Below are positions 32,031-42,788 of a DNA stretch of 64,000 bases, piece after piece; the first letter of the stretch is position 1; every line of letters begins with the position of its first letter. Both the position numbers and the translations under genes were made by a program. Location of the stretch: contig OZ244984.1 of NCBI GenBank assembly GCA_965223125.1, forward strand, positions 2,728,001-2,792,000, given 5' to 3'. The notes beneath the pieces were generated by a model, which had not been told where the DNA came from, searched no databases, and was given only the letters and a program-made list of their open reading frames with translations. The stretch is from Pacificispira sp965223125. Its GTDB lineage: Bacteria > Pseudomonadota > Alphaproteobacteria > UBA8366 > Aestuariispiraceae.

Positions 32031-33098
32031 TCAAGAGGGCGCGGTACGGAAAGCCTGGATCACGCGATCAATGCCGCTGTCGTCGATATCCCGATGCACG
32101 ACAAGGCGCATGAAGGAACCGGACAGGCCGGTGATAATACCCTGATCTTTAAGATGTGCCCGGATCGCACCTGGATCGGGGCTGGTGATCGTAACCAGAA
32201 CCATATTCGTCTGAAGCGGTGAAAGGTCGACCGACAGGCCGGGAATGCCCGACAGGGCGTCGCGCAGCCGTTTTGCCCTGGTGTGATCTTCCGGAATGCG
32301 CGGCGCATGATGTTCCAGTGCATAGAGTCCGGCGGCGGCCAGAATGCCGACCTGGCGCATGCCCCCGCCCAGCATCTTGCGATAGCGACGTGCCTTGCGG
32401 ATCAGGTCTTTCGGTCCGCAGAGAACCGTCCCCGCCGGAGTTCCAAGGCCCTTCGAGAGGCAGACCGAAACCGTATCGGCACAGCGTGAAAGGGTTCTAA
32501 CATCGATCCCGAGGGCAAAAGCCGCGTTGAACCCGCGCGCTGCGTCGAGATGAACCGACAGGCCGAATTCCCGTGCCGCATCGGCGGCAGCTTCCTGCCT
32601 GGCCAGAGGAATGGCCTTTCCCATGACGGTATTTTCCAGGGACAGCAATCGTGTGATGGGGCAATGTGAGTCGTCCGGCTTGACGGCGGCTCGAATGGCA
32701 TCTGGGTCAATGCTGTTGTCGGCCTCTGTCTGCAGCGGGTCCAAGGCGATGCCACCCAGTACGGACGCTCCTGCCGCCTCTGCGTCGTAGACATGGTAGG
32801 GTCGACCGACCAGGACTTCCTCACCGCGCCCGCAATGGGCCAACAGGGCGCAGAAGTTGCTCTGCGTCCCGGTCGACAGGAAGAGCGCCGATTCCTTGCC
32901 GAAGAGGTCTGCTGTTTTTTCCTCCAGCGCGATCACCGTCGGATCTTCACCATAGACATCGTCGCCCAGTTCCGCTGAGGCCATCGCCGCCAGCATCGCC
33001 GCACTGGGCCGGGTTACGGTATCACTGCGCAGATCAACCAGGACATCGCTGTTATGCCCATGTGCTGCCTTTGCCGTTCCTGCATAGATGCTTGCCAT
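32031..33098 (-). CDS. ltaE: Low-specificity threonine aldolase
   Basis: A 355-aa PLP enzyme that splits threonine/allo-threonine into glycine and acetaldehyde. Fold-type-I signatures: DLRSDTVTRPS, GDDVYGEDPTV, LLSLENTVMGKAIPL, HLDAARGFNAA and the PLP lysine in VCLSKGLGTPAG. Length is normal. It ends 6 bp from the convergent PAS gene. Confidence 0.94.
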   Translation of the reverse strand: MASIYAGTAKAAHGHNSDVLVDLRSDTVTRPSAAMLAAMASAELGDDVYGEDPTVIALEEKTADLFGKESALFLSTGTQSNFCALLAHCGRGEEVLVGRPYHVYDAEAAGASVLGGIALDPLQTEADNSIDPDAIRAAVKPDDSHCPITRLLSLENTVMGKAIPLARQEAAADAAREFGLSVHLDAARGFNAAFALGIDVRTLSRCADTVSVCLSKGLGTPAGTVLCGPKDLIRKARRYRKMLGGGMRQVGILAAAGLYALEHHAPRIPEDHTRAKRLRDALSGIPGLSVDLSPLQTNMVLVTITSPDPGAIRAHLKDQGIITGLSGSFMRLVVHRDIDDSGIDRVIQAFRTAPS

Positions 33099-33138
33099 TC
33101 ACATGCTCCTGTCGGTCGGACGGATCGCCCGTATTCTG

Positions 33139-34263
33139 TCAATCGAGTGGTTGTTCCAAAAAGTAAAATATCTGATTACTGCCCCAGTCGGATATCGTGT
33201 GTCGGGCATGGGTTTCGTCGATCCTGACTTCAAAAGCACCACCGCGCCCCAGAGCACCGAGAGTTTCAGACAGGAGCGGGGCATAGAGCAGGCCTTTTAC
33301 ATTGCGAAAGCAGCACCGGTCGTAGCGATTGAACAGATGCATGTGTTCCCGGCCTTCACCCGACGCGCTCAGCAGGAAGAGGTCGATCATGCTGAACCGG
33401 TCCCGCAAAGGTGCATAATCCGCAATGCCGATTGGTGCATCCTGTCCTTCGCGCAGATAGTAGGGCAGGACTCCGGCTGCCGCGACGGATCGGGTGATGC
33501 GGTTGTCCAGAGCGGCGGTGAGGGTGATGGTTGCCGCCCCGGCAGAAAATCCAATGGCGGATATATCCGTGATTCCCTGCTTCTCCAGCAGGTCGATGGC
33601 GGCGCGGACAGGTTCGACATGAAGCCGCAGCGGATCATGTATGCGATCAAGATCGAATTGCAGATTGGCCTGACAATCGGGTTCCGGGTCAATATCGCAT
33701 TCCGATTTTCTGGAGTTTTCTCCATAGGCCAGTTGATCAATGGCGACAATGGTGTACCCGCGGTACAGTGCTGCCTCGATAAATGGTTCCTGCTGCATGA
33801 AGCCACCCGCAAATCCGTGGTGATAGATGAGGCCGCGTTTGGCGACGGGTGTCTTTGGCGTCAACAGATAGATGAAGGAAAGCACATCCGGACGCGGGCT
33901 TAGATAGAAATGACGGGCTGATGCGATGCCTTCAAGCGTTTGCGCCTCCTGCAGCGACCCTGTTTCTCCATGACCATAATAAGGTGTGACCACATTCCTG
34001 GCCCCATCGCCGCCATAGACCAGGACGGACAGTGCCGCCCGCGCTGCATCAAGATCATCCGCTGAACGAATGGACAGGAAATCCGATGGGTCCTGGTCGG
34101 CAAGTTCCGGACGGACCACGTCAAAGACATAGCGGTCCGCAGCCTTCAATCGTTTGTATTGGACATACAGACCGTCATTGGTTCGGACCAAAATCACAAG
34201 CCCGCCGCAGAGTGTCAGGATCACGGCAATCAGAATTGCCCAGAACTTCCAGGATCGAACCAT
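33139..34263 (-). CDS. Membrane-anchored alpha/beta hydrolase
   Basis: A 374-aa protein with an uncleaved N-terminal helix (WAILIAVILTLCGGLVILV) followed by a probably periplasmic hydrolase domain. The nucleophile elbow is GFSAG, and IDETHARHTISDWG near the end supplies candidate acid and histidine residues. The substrate is unknown. ATG 34263 is chosen because it puts the membrane helix at the N-terminus. It is divergent from an O-antigen-ligase-like gene. Confidence 0.75.
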   Translation of the reverse strand: MVRSWKFWAILIAVILTLCGGLVILVRTNDGLYVQYKRLKAADRYVFDVVRPELADQDPSDFLSIRSADDLDAARAALSVLVYGGDGARNVVTPYYGHGETGSLQEAQTLEGIASARHFYLSPRPDVLSFIYLLTPKTPVAKRGLIYHHGFAGGFMQQEPFIEAALYRGYTIVAIDQLAYGENSRKSECDIDPEPDCQANLQFDLDRIHDPLRLHVEPVRAAIDLLEKQGITDISAIGFSAGAATITLTAALDNRITRSVAAAGVLPYYLREGQDAPIGIADYAPLRDRFSMIDLFLLSASGEGREHMHLFNRYDRCCFRNVKGLLYAPLLSETLGALGRGGAFEVRIDETHARHTISDWGSNQIFYFLEQPLD

Positions 34264-34381
34264 ATTTATCTTACACTCCAATACCGATCTGTCGCGTCGG
34301 TTCGCCTTGCGGTGGATATACAAATTGGCTAGGGGTATTCGCTGAATTTCAAATAAATCTGACGCAGCATTGCGACTGTGG

Positions 34382-35683
34382 ATGACAATCAGGGCCGCGC
34401 ACGTGACTTCTAGCATCGAGACACCCGCAATACCAGAGCGCCCCGCCTATAGCCGGATGCTTGGCCTGTTTTCGGGGATCGTTGTTCCCTGTGTTGCATT
34501 CGGCAATGCCGGTCTTGCCATCGCCTTTGGCATCGCGTCGATCATGGCTGTCTGTGCCCTGCAATCGGAGGAAATTCGAAGACGTATCCGGCGACTTTTG
34601 AAAGGCCCGGTCGTGGTTCTTGGATGTGCCACACTGGGTTGGTGGGTTTTGTCGGCGGGTTTTTCGATTGATCCGGTCAAGTCATTCAAGGTGATTGCGC
34701 GAATTCTTGTGTATCTGTGCCTGTTCCTGTGTCTGACGGTTGTTCTGTCCCGCCGCCCGATTGCAAGGCAGGTTGCAGAAAGCGCGTTCATTCTGGCTTT
34801 TGCCAGTGTTAACAGCATGATCGTCCTGGCGCTCCTTGTCGAACCGGTGTTGCTCTCGGTATTCAAGCCCTTCTCATCGGCTCCACTCAATGCCTTGACC
34901 ATGTTCAAGGCCTATCAGTCCGCCATTGCGATATCGATTCCTGTTTTGGTTTGGCTGGGTTGGCAGCGACGGGGTGGCTGGCGGCTTTTGGTATTGATCG
35001 CGGTTGGAACCGGGCTGAGCCTGATCGCAGGGATAACCGGAGTATCCGCGCATTCGGCATTTGCCGGTCTGGTCGGGGCCGTTCTGATGGCTCTGCTGCT
35101 GCTCATCGCGGCACGTTTGGGACATCGGGCGCGCATCGGGATTTTCGTAGTTCTGATGACAATGGCGGTGGTGGGGGGGGTGACGATCATCTCACAACTG
35201 CCTGAACCGCCCGTGACTGAAGCGACCAGGGAAGCTCCGCCGTTGCCGATCATTGATTTCCATCGACAGGCGATCTGGGGATTTGTCTATCATCAGGCGT
35301 TGGAAGCCCCAATCCTGGGCCACGGAATCAATACCATCAATCTGGTGCCGGGCGCGGAATTGGAGGTGTTGGACATAAATCAGGAATATGTTCCGGGCCA
35401 TGCCCATAACTGGGTGTTGGAGATTCTATCTGAAACCGGCTTTCCGGGTCTGTTTCTTTTCGCCGCAACGCAGGTCCTGGTTCTCCTGTCACTGGCCCGT
35501 CATGCCTTGATGGGCAATTCCGGTGCCTTCGCCGCCTGTGCGGTCTTCGGGGCATACTGGACCAGTTCCCTGGCGAATTTTTCCATCTGGTCGTCCTGGT
35601 GGCAGGTTGCGGTCCTTTGCGTCCTTGCCTTGCCGCTCAGTCAGGTTTTTGGGCCGGGCAACCGCAATAGCCATCAACCCTAA
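34382..35683 (+). CDS. O-antigen ligase family membrane protein
   Basis: A 433-aa polytopic protein with 10-12 hydrophobic helices and the Wzy_C-type periplasmic loop near residues 275-345 (HQALEAPILGHGINTINLVPG, EYVPGHAHNWVLEILSETGFPG). The conserved HAHN and the arginine-bearing loop are typical of WaaL/Wzy polymerase-ligases, which transfer undecaprenyl-linked sugars in the periplasm. It stands alone without other polysaccharide genes. Its last codon overlaps the convergent TlpA-like gene. A downstream ATG (34457) is possible. Confidence 0.82.
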   Translation: MTIRAAHVTSSIETPAIPERPAYSRMLGLFSGIVVPCVAFGNAGLAIAFGIASIMAVCALQSEEIRRRIRRLLKGPVVVLGCATLGWWVLSAGFSIDPVKSFKVIARILVYLCLFLCLTVVLSRRPIARQVAESAFILAFASVNSMIVLALLVEPVLLSVFKPFSSAPLNALTMFKAYQSAIAISIPVLVWLGWQRRGGWRLLVLIAVGTGLSLIAGITGVSAHSAFAGLVGAVLMALLLLIAARLGHRARIGIFVVLMTMAVVGGVTIISQLPEPPVTEATREAPPLPIIDFHRQAIWGFVYHQALEAPILGHGINTINLVPGAELEVLDINQEYVPGHAHNWVLEILSETGFPGLFLFAATQVLVLLSLARHALMGNSGAFAACAVFGAYWTSSLANFSIWSSWWQVAVLCVLALPLSQVFGPGNRNSHQP

Positions 35684-36336
35684 GTGTTTGTTGTTGATCC
35701 CTCCGTATCAATCTTCATGCCAACCCGCATCACATGCCTGATCAGGGAGACTGCGTCTTCGCTGTCCCATTCCGCGGCCCCGGCCAGGCCGCCGACCAGA
35801 TTGCCGTCGCGGTCAATGATATAGGTGCTGGGCAGCCCCCGGACACCCAGATCACGGCCCAGGCGCAGTTTGGGATCGTAATAGAGATCAAGATTTGCCA
35901 GTCCCAGTCGGTCGCGGATGAAGGGTTCGGCTACTTCATGGCCGCCGCGATCCTGGCTGATTGTCAGCAGATGGAAATCCGGCCCGCCAAGGCGCTCCTG
36001 AAGCCGTGACAGGCTCGGCATTTCCTTGATGCAAGGCGCGCACCATGTGGCCCAGAAATTCACCACCAGAACCCGGCCTTTGAAATCGCTGAAATGGCGG
36101 ACATTCCCGGCCCCGTCAAAGAAGGGTGTTTGCGGCGCGGGAGCAGGCTTTTTCAGCAGAACGAAGCCTTGCATCTCCCCTCTGGTCGGCGGATAGTCCG
36201 GCCCCGCAGCCAAGGCGGTTTTCGGGCCGAATATCGCTGCTGTGGCCAGACCAAGAGCGATTGTGCGACGACTGATTCCATGAGGCTCGACGGCGCGGCT
36301 AGTATCGGGGACTGTCACGGGGATGGGTCTCCTCAT
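35680..36336 (-). CDS. TlpA-like thioredoxin-domain protein
   Basis: A 218-aa exported thiol-disulfide protein: a Tat-like signal (SRRTIALGLATAAIFGPKTALA), then a thioredoxin fold with VVNFWATWCAPCIKEMPSLSRL (WCAPC active site) and GLPSTYIIDRDG (cis-Pro). Such proteins reduce apocytochromes or envelope proteins. ATG 36336 is chosen, though TTG 36354 or GTG 36318 are possible. It is divergent from argH, an order common in this group. Confidence 0.88.
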   Translation of the reverse strand: MRRPIPVTVPDTSRAVEPHGISRRTIALGLATAAIFGPKTALAAGPDYPPTRGEMQGFVLLKKPAPAPQTPFFDGAGNVRHFSDFKGRVLVVNFWATWCAPCIKEMPSLSRLQERLGGPDFHLLTISQDRGGHEVAEPFIRDRLGLANLDLYYDPKLRLGRDLGVRGLPSTYIIDRDGNLVGGLAGAAEWDSEDAVSLIRHVMRVGMKIDTEGSTTNT

Positions 36337-36366
36337 CAGGGTAAACGTTAGCAAGGGTCAGACGGG

Positions 36367-37749
<1,383 letters not shown>

Positions 37750-37761
37750 GGAGTGTGAGGA

Positions 37762-37944
37762 ATGGTTGAAGGCGATCAGGATATCGAACCGACGCGCCGG
37801 GATCTGTTGAAACGGATCGGGAAGGGGCTGGCGGTTACGACAGCACTGGTCATGGCCCTCACGGCCTGTGGCAAGAAATCGCCTCCGAAACCACCTTCAG
37901 GCGACGATGCCCCCTATCCCAGAAAATATCCGGCACCGGAATGA
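37762..37944 (+). CDS. LptM-like (lysA-associated) small lipoprotein
   Basis: A 60-aa protein with a lipobox (VMALTAC, C36) followed by GKKSPPKPP, which resembles the ACGQKGPLYxP opening of LptM/YifL-type lipoproteins that help oxidise LptD. An unusually long polar N-terminus of about 18 residues carries RRDLLKRIGKG, a Tat-like twin-arginine, before the hydrophobic core. Its place directly upstream of lysA is the usual one for this family. AGGAGTGTGAGG precedes the ATG. Confidence 0.7.
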   Translation: MVEGDQDIEPTRRDLLKRIGKGLAVTTALVMALTACGKKSPPKPPSGDDAPYPRKYPAPE

Positions 37945-37985
37945 TACCCGGTCATTCAGCCTTCAGAGACAGGCGGATACACTAG

Positions 37986-39305
37986 ATGAACCATTTCGAC
38001 TATCAACAGGGCATTCTCCATGCCGAGGGCGTGCCCCTGACCCGCATTGCGCAGGAGGTCGGCACGCCTGTCTATGTCTATTCCAGCGCCACCCTGACGC
38101 GCCACTATACCGTTTTCGCTGATGCCTTCCGGGCGGCGGGGCTGGAGGCGACGGTCTGCTATGCGGTGAAGGCGAACAGCAATCTGGCGGTGATTGCGCT
38201 TCTGGGGCGGCTCGGTGCCGGGGCGGATGTTGTTTCAGAGGGCGAATTGCGGCGTGCGCTGGCTGCCGGGATCCCGCCGGAAAGGATCGTCTTTTCCGGG
38301 GTGGGGAAGACCGAGTCGGAGCTCCGTTTCGCCCTGGAGACCGGCATTCACGAAATCAATGTGGAGTCCGAAAGCGAGCTTCGGCTGCTGTCCCGCGTCA
38401 CGCAGGAAATGGGCGTGACGTCGGAAATCGCCATTCGGGTCAATCCCGATGTAGATGCCAAGACCCACGAGAAGATTTCCACCGGCAGGAAGGAAAACAA
38501 GTTCGGCATCGACATTGATCGGGCGGAGGATATCTATGCGCTGGCCGGGTCTCTGCCCGGCCTTGTGCCCGTGTCGGTCGCGGTCCATATCGGCAGCCAG
38601 TTGACCGATCTGGAACCCTATCGCCAGGCCTTCCGCCGGGTTGCGTCCCTGGTGGAGCGGTTGCGGGCGCAGGGTCATGCGATCCGCCGGGTCGACCTGG
38701 GTGGTGGACTCGGCATTCCTTACAATGCTGAACAGCCGCCTCTGCCGGATGCCTATGCGGCGATGGCGGCGGAGGAAATCGGACATCTGAATTGCGGGAT
38801 CATGCTGGAACCGGGGCGCATGATCGTCGGCAATGCGGGGATCCTGCTGTCCCGTGCGGTGGTGGTGAAGCCGGGTGAGGCGAAGCGTTTCCTGATCCTG
38901 GATGCGGCGATGAATGATCTGATCCGTCCTGCGCTTTACAATGGGCATCATGGGCTGCGTCCGGTGATGGAACCGTCGGCGGATGCGCCTCTGATGCCGG
39001 TGGATGTGGTCGGGCCAGTCTGCGAATCCGGTGACACTTTCGCCAAGGACCGGCTGCTGCCGCCGATTGAGGAAGGGGATCTCGTCGCCTTCAGCAGTGC
39101 GGGGGCATATGGGGCTGTCATGGCATCCAACTACAATACCCGCCTGTTGGTCCCGGAAGTGCTGGTCGATGGGGATCGATATGCCGTCATCCGTCCGCGT
39201 CAGACCTATGAGGACTTGATCGGCATGGACAGAATCCCAGATTGGTTGCAGAGTGATACGGATGATGTGGAACGCGAAGTGAGAAGGATCGGAGCGACAG
39301 GATGA
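37986..39305 (+). CDS. lysA: Diaminopimelate decarboxylase
   Basis: A 439-aa PLP enzyme making lysine from meso-DAP. Alanine-racemase-type barrel: the PLP lysine in CYAVKANSNLAVI, HIGSQLTDL, DLGGGLGIPY, EPGRMIVGNAG, and the CESGDTFAKDR loop in which the cysteine completes the partner active site. It overlaps the next gene by ATGA. Confidence 0.97.
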   Translation: MNHFDYQQGILHAEGVPLTRIAQEVGTPVYVYSSATLTRHYTVFADAFRAAGLEATVCYAVKANSNLAVIALLGRLGAGADVVSEGELRRALAAGIPPERIVFSGVGKTESELRFALETGIHEINVESESELRLLSRVTQEMGVTSEIAIRVNPDVDAKTHEKISTGRKENKFGIDIDRAEDIYALAGSLPGLVPVSVAVHIGSQLTDLEPYRQAFRRVASLVERLRAQGHAIRRVDLGGGLGIPYNAEQPPLPDAYAAMAAEEIGHLNCGIMLEPGRMIVGNAGILLSRAVVVKPGEAKRFLILDAAMNDLIRPALYNGHHGLRPVMEPSADAPLMPVDVVGPVCESGDTFAKDRLLPPIEEGDLVAFSSAGAYGAVMASNYNTRLLVPEVLVDGDRYAVIRPRQTYEDLIGMDRIPDWLQSDTDDVEREVRRIGATG

Positions 39306-41908
39306 TCTGGAAACCGGCTCGGGGGGGCCAGGATGATGGGAAGGGAACCGACCTGCCCATTCAACTCTCCCGTGCGGTACTGTTCTGGGAATCGCTCGAA
39401 ATCGCGTTCTGGAAACCGGTTTCCATTCTCTTGCTTTTGCTTGCGGTTGCCCTGACAGGGTTCCTGGAATCGCTTCCGGTCTGGCTCCATACCGGTATTC
39501 TTATCTCCGTTCTGGCGCTCTTTTCCTTCCTGACGGTTCAGGGCATCCGCCATTTCAGAATGCCTGGGCACGACAATGCGCGCCGACGCATTGAGATCGT
39601 CAATCATCTGGATCATCGCCCGCTGGAAACTCTGGCGGATCGTCCCAGCAGTGACACTCCGATGCAGCAGGCTCTGTGGGAGATGCATCGGAAGCGCGCG
39701 CTTGCCAGACTGGGTCGATTGTCCGTCGGTGCCCCGGAACCGCATCTGGCCCGAAGAGATCCGTGGGGGCTGCGCCTCGCAGCCGCTTTCTTTGCCACAT
39801 TGGCGCTTGTCGCGGCGGGGAGCAGCGCGCCGGACCGATTGGCATCATCGCTGTTCCCGGTCTATGGAAACGGCGAGGCAGCGCTGACACTTGGAATCGA
39901 GGCTTGGTTGGCCCCGCCGGATTATACCGGATTGCCGCCGCAATTCATTTCACGTCAGCGCGGATCGGACGATAGCGCGGCCGAGCGGGAGATTTTGGCC
40001 GAGGCCCACGCAACCCCGGTCGGAACGAAGCTTGCTGTTCAGGTGACGGGACTTACGGAAAATGCCCTGCTGCGGACACCTGACGGTGACATTCCGATGG
40101 TGACATTTGCGGAAAATGCGGTTTCGATTGAGCATGATATCGGGGCATCCGGGAATTTCACCGTGGTTGCTGACGGTGACGTGCTGGCTTCCTGGGATAT
40201 TCTGGCGACGCCGGACGCGCCACCCACCGCGACCCTGCCGAAGGAACCGGTGCCAAGTGTTCGACGGGCGCTGACACTGTTCCATGCGGTCAGTGATGAC
40301 TATGGCGTTGCCAGCCTGCGTGTGGAGATTGAACGCGCGGATCGTCCCGCCGGGTCCGCGCAGAGCACGCCTTATGGTGAAGAGGAGATGCGCATCGTCA
40401 GTAGCCTGCCAGTGCCTGATCCATCGAAATATGGCGTTCAGCGCAGGGTCTATCGGGATTATAGTGCCCATCCCTGGGCAGGGGGTGAGGTACGCCTGAC
40501 ACTCGTCGCGACCGATACGATCGGGCAGGAAGGCCGATCCGAGGCGGTGACTCTGATCCTGCCCGGACGTGAATTCAATCATCCGGTTGCCCGGCAGATC
40601 ATCGAGTTGCGGCGTGAGCTTGCCTGGGATCCCCTGCGCAATCACCAGAATGTTGCCGATGCCCTGGACGCGCTGTCCTGGCAGCAGGACAGCTTTGGCG
40701 GCAAGGTAACGGTCTTCATGGCTCTTCGTCAGGCCACGCGCAGCCTGTGGCCCGCCCGCCGCAGCGGTGCCGCCCCGACCATGGACAAGATTTCATCGGT
40801 AATCGAACTGTTGTGGAAGACGGCGCTCTATCTGGAGGATGGGGGGGTGTCGCTGGCGCTCGACCGTTTGCGTGCAGCGGAACAGGCGCTGATGGATGCG
40901 CTGGCGGATGGTGCCGATACGGCGGAACTGGATCGCCTGATGGATGAATTGCAGGCAGCCATGCAGGACTATATGCAGGCGATGACCGAGCAGTTGCGCG
41001 AGCAGATCGGCGAAGGGATGGAACTGCCGGAATTCGGGCCGGATCAGAACACGATATCCACACGAGACCTCGATGAGATGATGCAGCAACTGCGCGACAT
41101 GATGCAGAGCGGCATGACCGACAGCGCGCAGCAGATGCTGGAGCAGCTTCGCCGCATGATGGAAAACATGCAGGCCGGAATCCAGCAGCAGATGTCCCCG
41201 GATAATCGCAAGGCCACTGAGATGATGAAATCCATGCGGGACATCATGGAAAGCCAGCGTGAATTGATGGACCGCACCCATCGGCGCGCGGAGGAGGGAC
41301 AGCAAGCCGACGACCGTCAACCGGGGCAGCCGCAGCAAAACCGACCCGGGCAGCAGGGTCAGCAAGGCCAGCAGGGCGAACAGCGCCAGGGTCAGCAACC
41401 CGGTCAGCAGGGAAATCAGGGCGGCGCCGATGCCCTGTTGCAGGATGCCCTGCGTCGTCAATTGGGTGAGATCATGCGCCAGTATGGTGAAATGATGGGC
41501 GAAATTCCGGAACCCTTCGGGCGTGCCGATGAAGGCATGGGAGAGGCCACGGAAAGCCTGGGCCGGAACCAGCCGGGCGAGGCTGTGGGGCCACAGGGTC
41601 AGGCACTGGATGCCTTGCAGGAAGCGGCTAACGAAGCGCGCAATGCCTTCCTGGAGCGCTTTGAGCAGCAGATGGGCATGGGACAGGAAATGCCGGGACG
41701 TTCCGGGCAACAGTCGATGGATCCGTTCGGGCGTCAGGCCAATGATTCGGTGCGCGGTCCCTTGCAGGGCGAGGTGGAGGTTCCGGATAAAGGGGGGCTG
41801 GAACGCGCTCGTGAAATCCGGGACGAACTTCGCCGTCGCGCGGGTGACCGCAGCCGCCCCCCTGCTGAACTGGATTATATCGACCGTCTGCTGGACCAGT
41901 TCAAATAG
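39302..41908 (+). CDS. TIGR02302/DUF4175 family membrane protein
   Basis: An 868-aa alphaproteobacterial protein that habitually follows lysA. There are two or three N-terminal membrane helices (residues 38-80 and near 160-175) and a large soluble region with beta-rich segments (residues 200-420). The C-terminal half is rich in Met and Gln: MMQQLRDMMQSGMTDSAQQ, then a repeat-like tract GQQGQQGQQGEQRQGQQ around residues 680-710 and NRPGQQG-type turns. The function is unknown. Coupling to lysA and position in the envelope suggest a role in cell-wall biology, by context only. Confidence 0.88.
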   Translation: MIWKPARGGQDDGKGTDLPIQLSRAVLFWESLEIAFWKPVSILLLLLAVALTGFLESLPVWLHTGILISVLALFSFLTVQGIRHFRMPGHDNARRRIEIVNHLDHRPLETLADRPSSDTPMQQALWEMHRKRALARLGRLSVGAPEPHLARRDPWGLRLAAAFFATLALVAAGSSAPDRLASSLFPVYGNGEAALTLGIEAWLAPPDYTGLPPQFISRQRGSDDSAAEREILAEAHATPVGTKLAVQVTGLTENALLRTPDGDIPMVTFAENAVSIEHDIGASGNFTVVADGDVLASWDILATPDAPPTATLPKEPVPSVRRALTLFHAVSDDYGVASLRVEIERADRPAGSAQSTPYGEEEMRIVSSLPVPDPSKYGVQRRVYRDYSAHPWAGGEVRLTLVATDTIGQEGRSEAVTLILPGREFNHPVARQIIELRRELAWDPLRNHQNVADALDALSWQQDSFGGKVTVFMALRQATRSLWPARRSGAAPTMDKISSVIELLWKTALYLEDGGVSLALDRLRAAEQALMDALADGADTAELDRLMDELQAAMQDYMQAMTEQLREQIGEGMELPEFGPDQNTISTRDLDEMMQQLRDMMQSGMTDSAQQMLEQLRRMMENMQAGIQQQMSPDNRKATEMMKSMRDIMESQRELMDRTHRRAEEGQQADDRQPGQPQQNRPGQQGQQGQQGEQRQGQQPGQQGNQGGADALLQDALRRQLGEIMRQYGEMMGEIPEPFGRADEGMGEATESLGRNQPGEAVGPQGQALDALQEAANEARNAFLERFEQQMGMGQEMPGRSGQQSMDPFGRQANDSVRGPLQGEVEVPDKGGLERAREIRDELRRRAGDRSRPPAELDYIDRLLDQFK

Positions 41909-41930
41909 CCGGTCTGACCTTTCGGCCACG

Positions 41931-42779
41931 TCACGGTTTCGTTTTTTCCGCCGGATTGTAAGGTCGGGTAATGGTGCGGGCGGAGCCGCCGCGCAAGGGA
42001 ATTTTCACGAAATTGCCGATCTGTTCCAGGTTTCCCCGGATTTCACGCCGCATGCGGTAGGAGTCACCTTCGGTGAAGCCATCTCCGACCATGTGGATCG
42101 CAACCAGATCGGTTCGGTTCTGGCGCGGCAGCAGCAGGTCCATCACTCCATCGCCATCCCAGTCGACGGTCAGGGCAAGGCCAAGGTCGCGTGATCCGAT
42201 AGCATGGGTTGAATAGCCAGCCTTTCGGCGCAGTTCAGCGATGTCCGTCGATAGCCCATCCCATCGATACAGGACCAGAATACCACCGATATGCGGCGTC
42301 AGGACCGCTGCTATCTCGGGCTTTCCATCGCCATCATAATCGGCAACCCCCGCCGGGTTCAGCCATCGGTTCGGTGTCCCGATGGCAGGGGTTTCGGCCA
42401 GTTGAACCAGGACATCGTCTCGAATTCCGTAGAGCGCCAATGCCGCCCCGGCTGTCCGGGTGGATTTGATGGTGAGGATTTCCAACCGCCCGTCGCCATC
42501 AGCATCGACCAGACGGGGCGTTATGTCCTCAAACACCGAATCCAGCGGCAGGTCGTGGCGATAGGCCACTCCATCCTGTTCGACTATCAGCGCCCCGGCC
42601 TCAATCGCATCGCCCAGCACGCCATGGGGATAACGATCCGTCGGGGCGGCATACCAGGCGCGCAGGGGAGGTTCTGCGGCGATGTCCCCATCCGGCAGAC
42701 GATCTTCCGCCACTGCTGTCGCATGTGTCGACAGGGTCAGAGCCAGGATAAGCGATGCGAGGACCAGCGATGCTTTCAT
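41931..42779 (-). CDS. Exported FG-GAP/VCBS-repeat protein
   Basis: A 282-aa secreted protein with a Sec signal (LVLASLILALTLSTHATAVA) and two or three calcium-type beta-propeller loops: DADGDGRLEILTI, DYDGDGKPEIAAV and DWDGDGVMDLLLP. This is a short propeller or half propeller. A binding or adhesive role is possible, but none is established. It lies 9 bp downstream of the PHA depolymerase gene, so the two may be co-transcribed. Confidence 0.8.
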   Translation of the reverse strand: MKASLVLASLILALTLSTHATAVAEDRLPDGDIAAEPPLRAWYAAPTDRYPHGVLGDAIEAGALIVEQDGVAYRHDLPLDSVFEDITPRLVDADGDGRLEILTIKSTRTAGAALALYGIRDDVLVQLAETPAIGTPNRWLNPAGVADYDGDGKPEIAAVLTPHIGGILVLYRWDGLSTDIAELRRKAGYSTHAIGSRDLGLALTVDWDGDGVMDLLLPRQNRTDLVAIHMVGDGFTEGDSYRMRREIRGNLEQIGNFVKIPLRGGSARTITRPYNPAEKTKP

Positions 42780-42788
42780 CCAGTCAGT

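Noticed and set aside
41300..41430. Tandem DNA repeat in the GQQ-coding tract
   Set aside because: The protein pattern repeats but the codons vary, so it is a low-complexity coding region and not a recent DNA tandem repeat.
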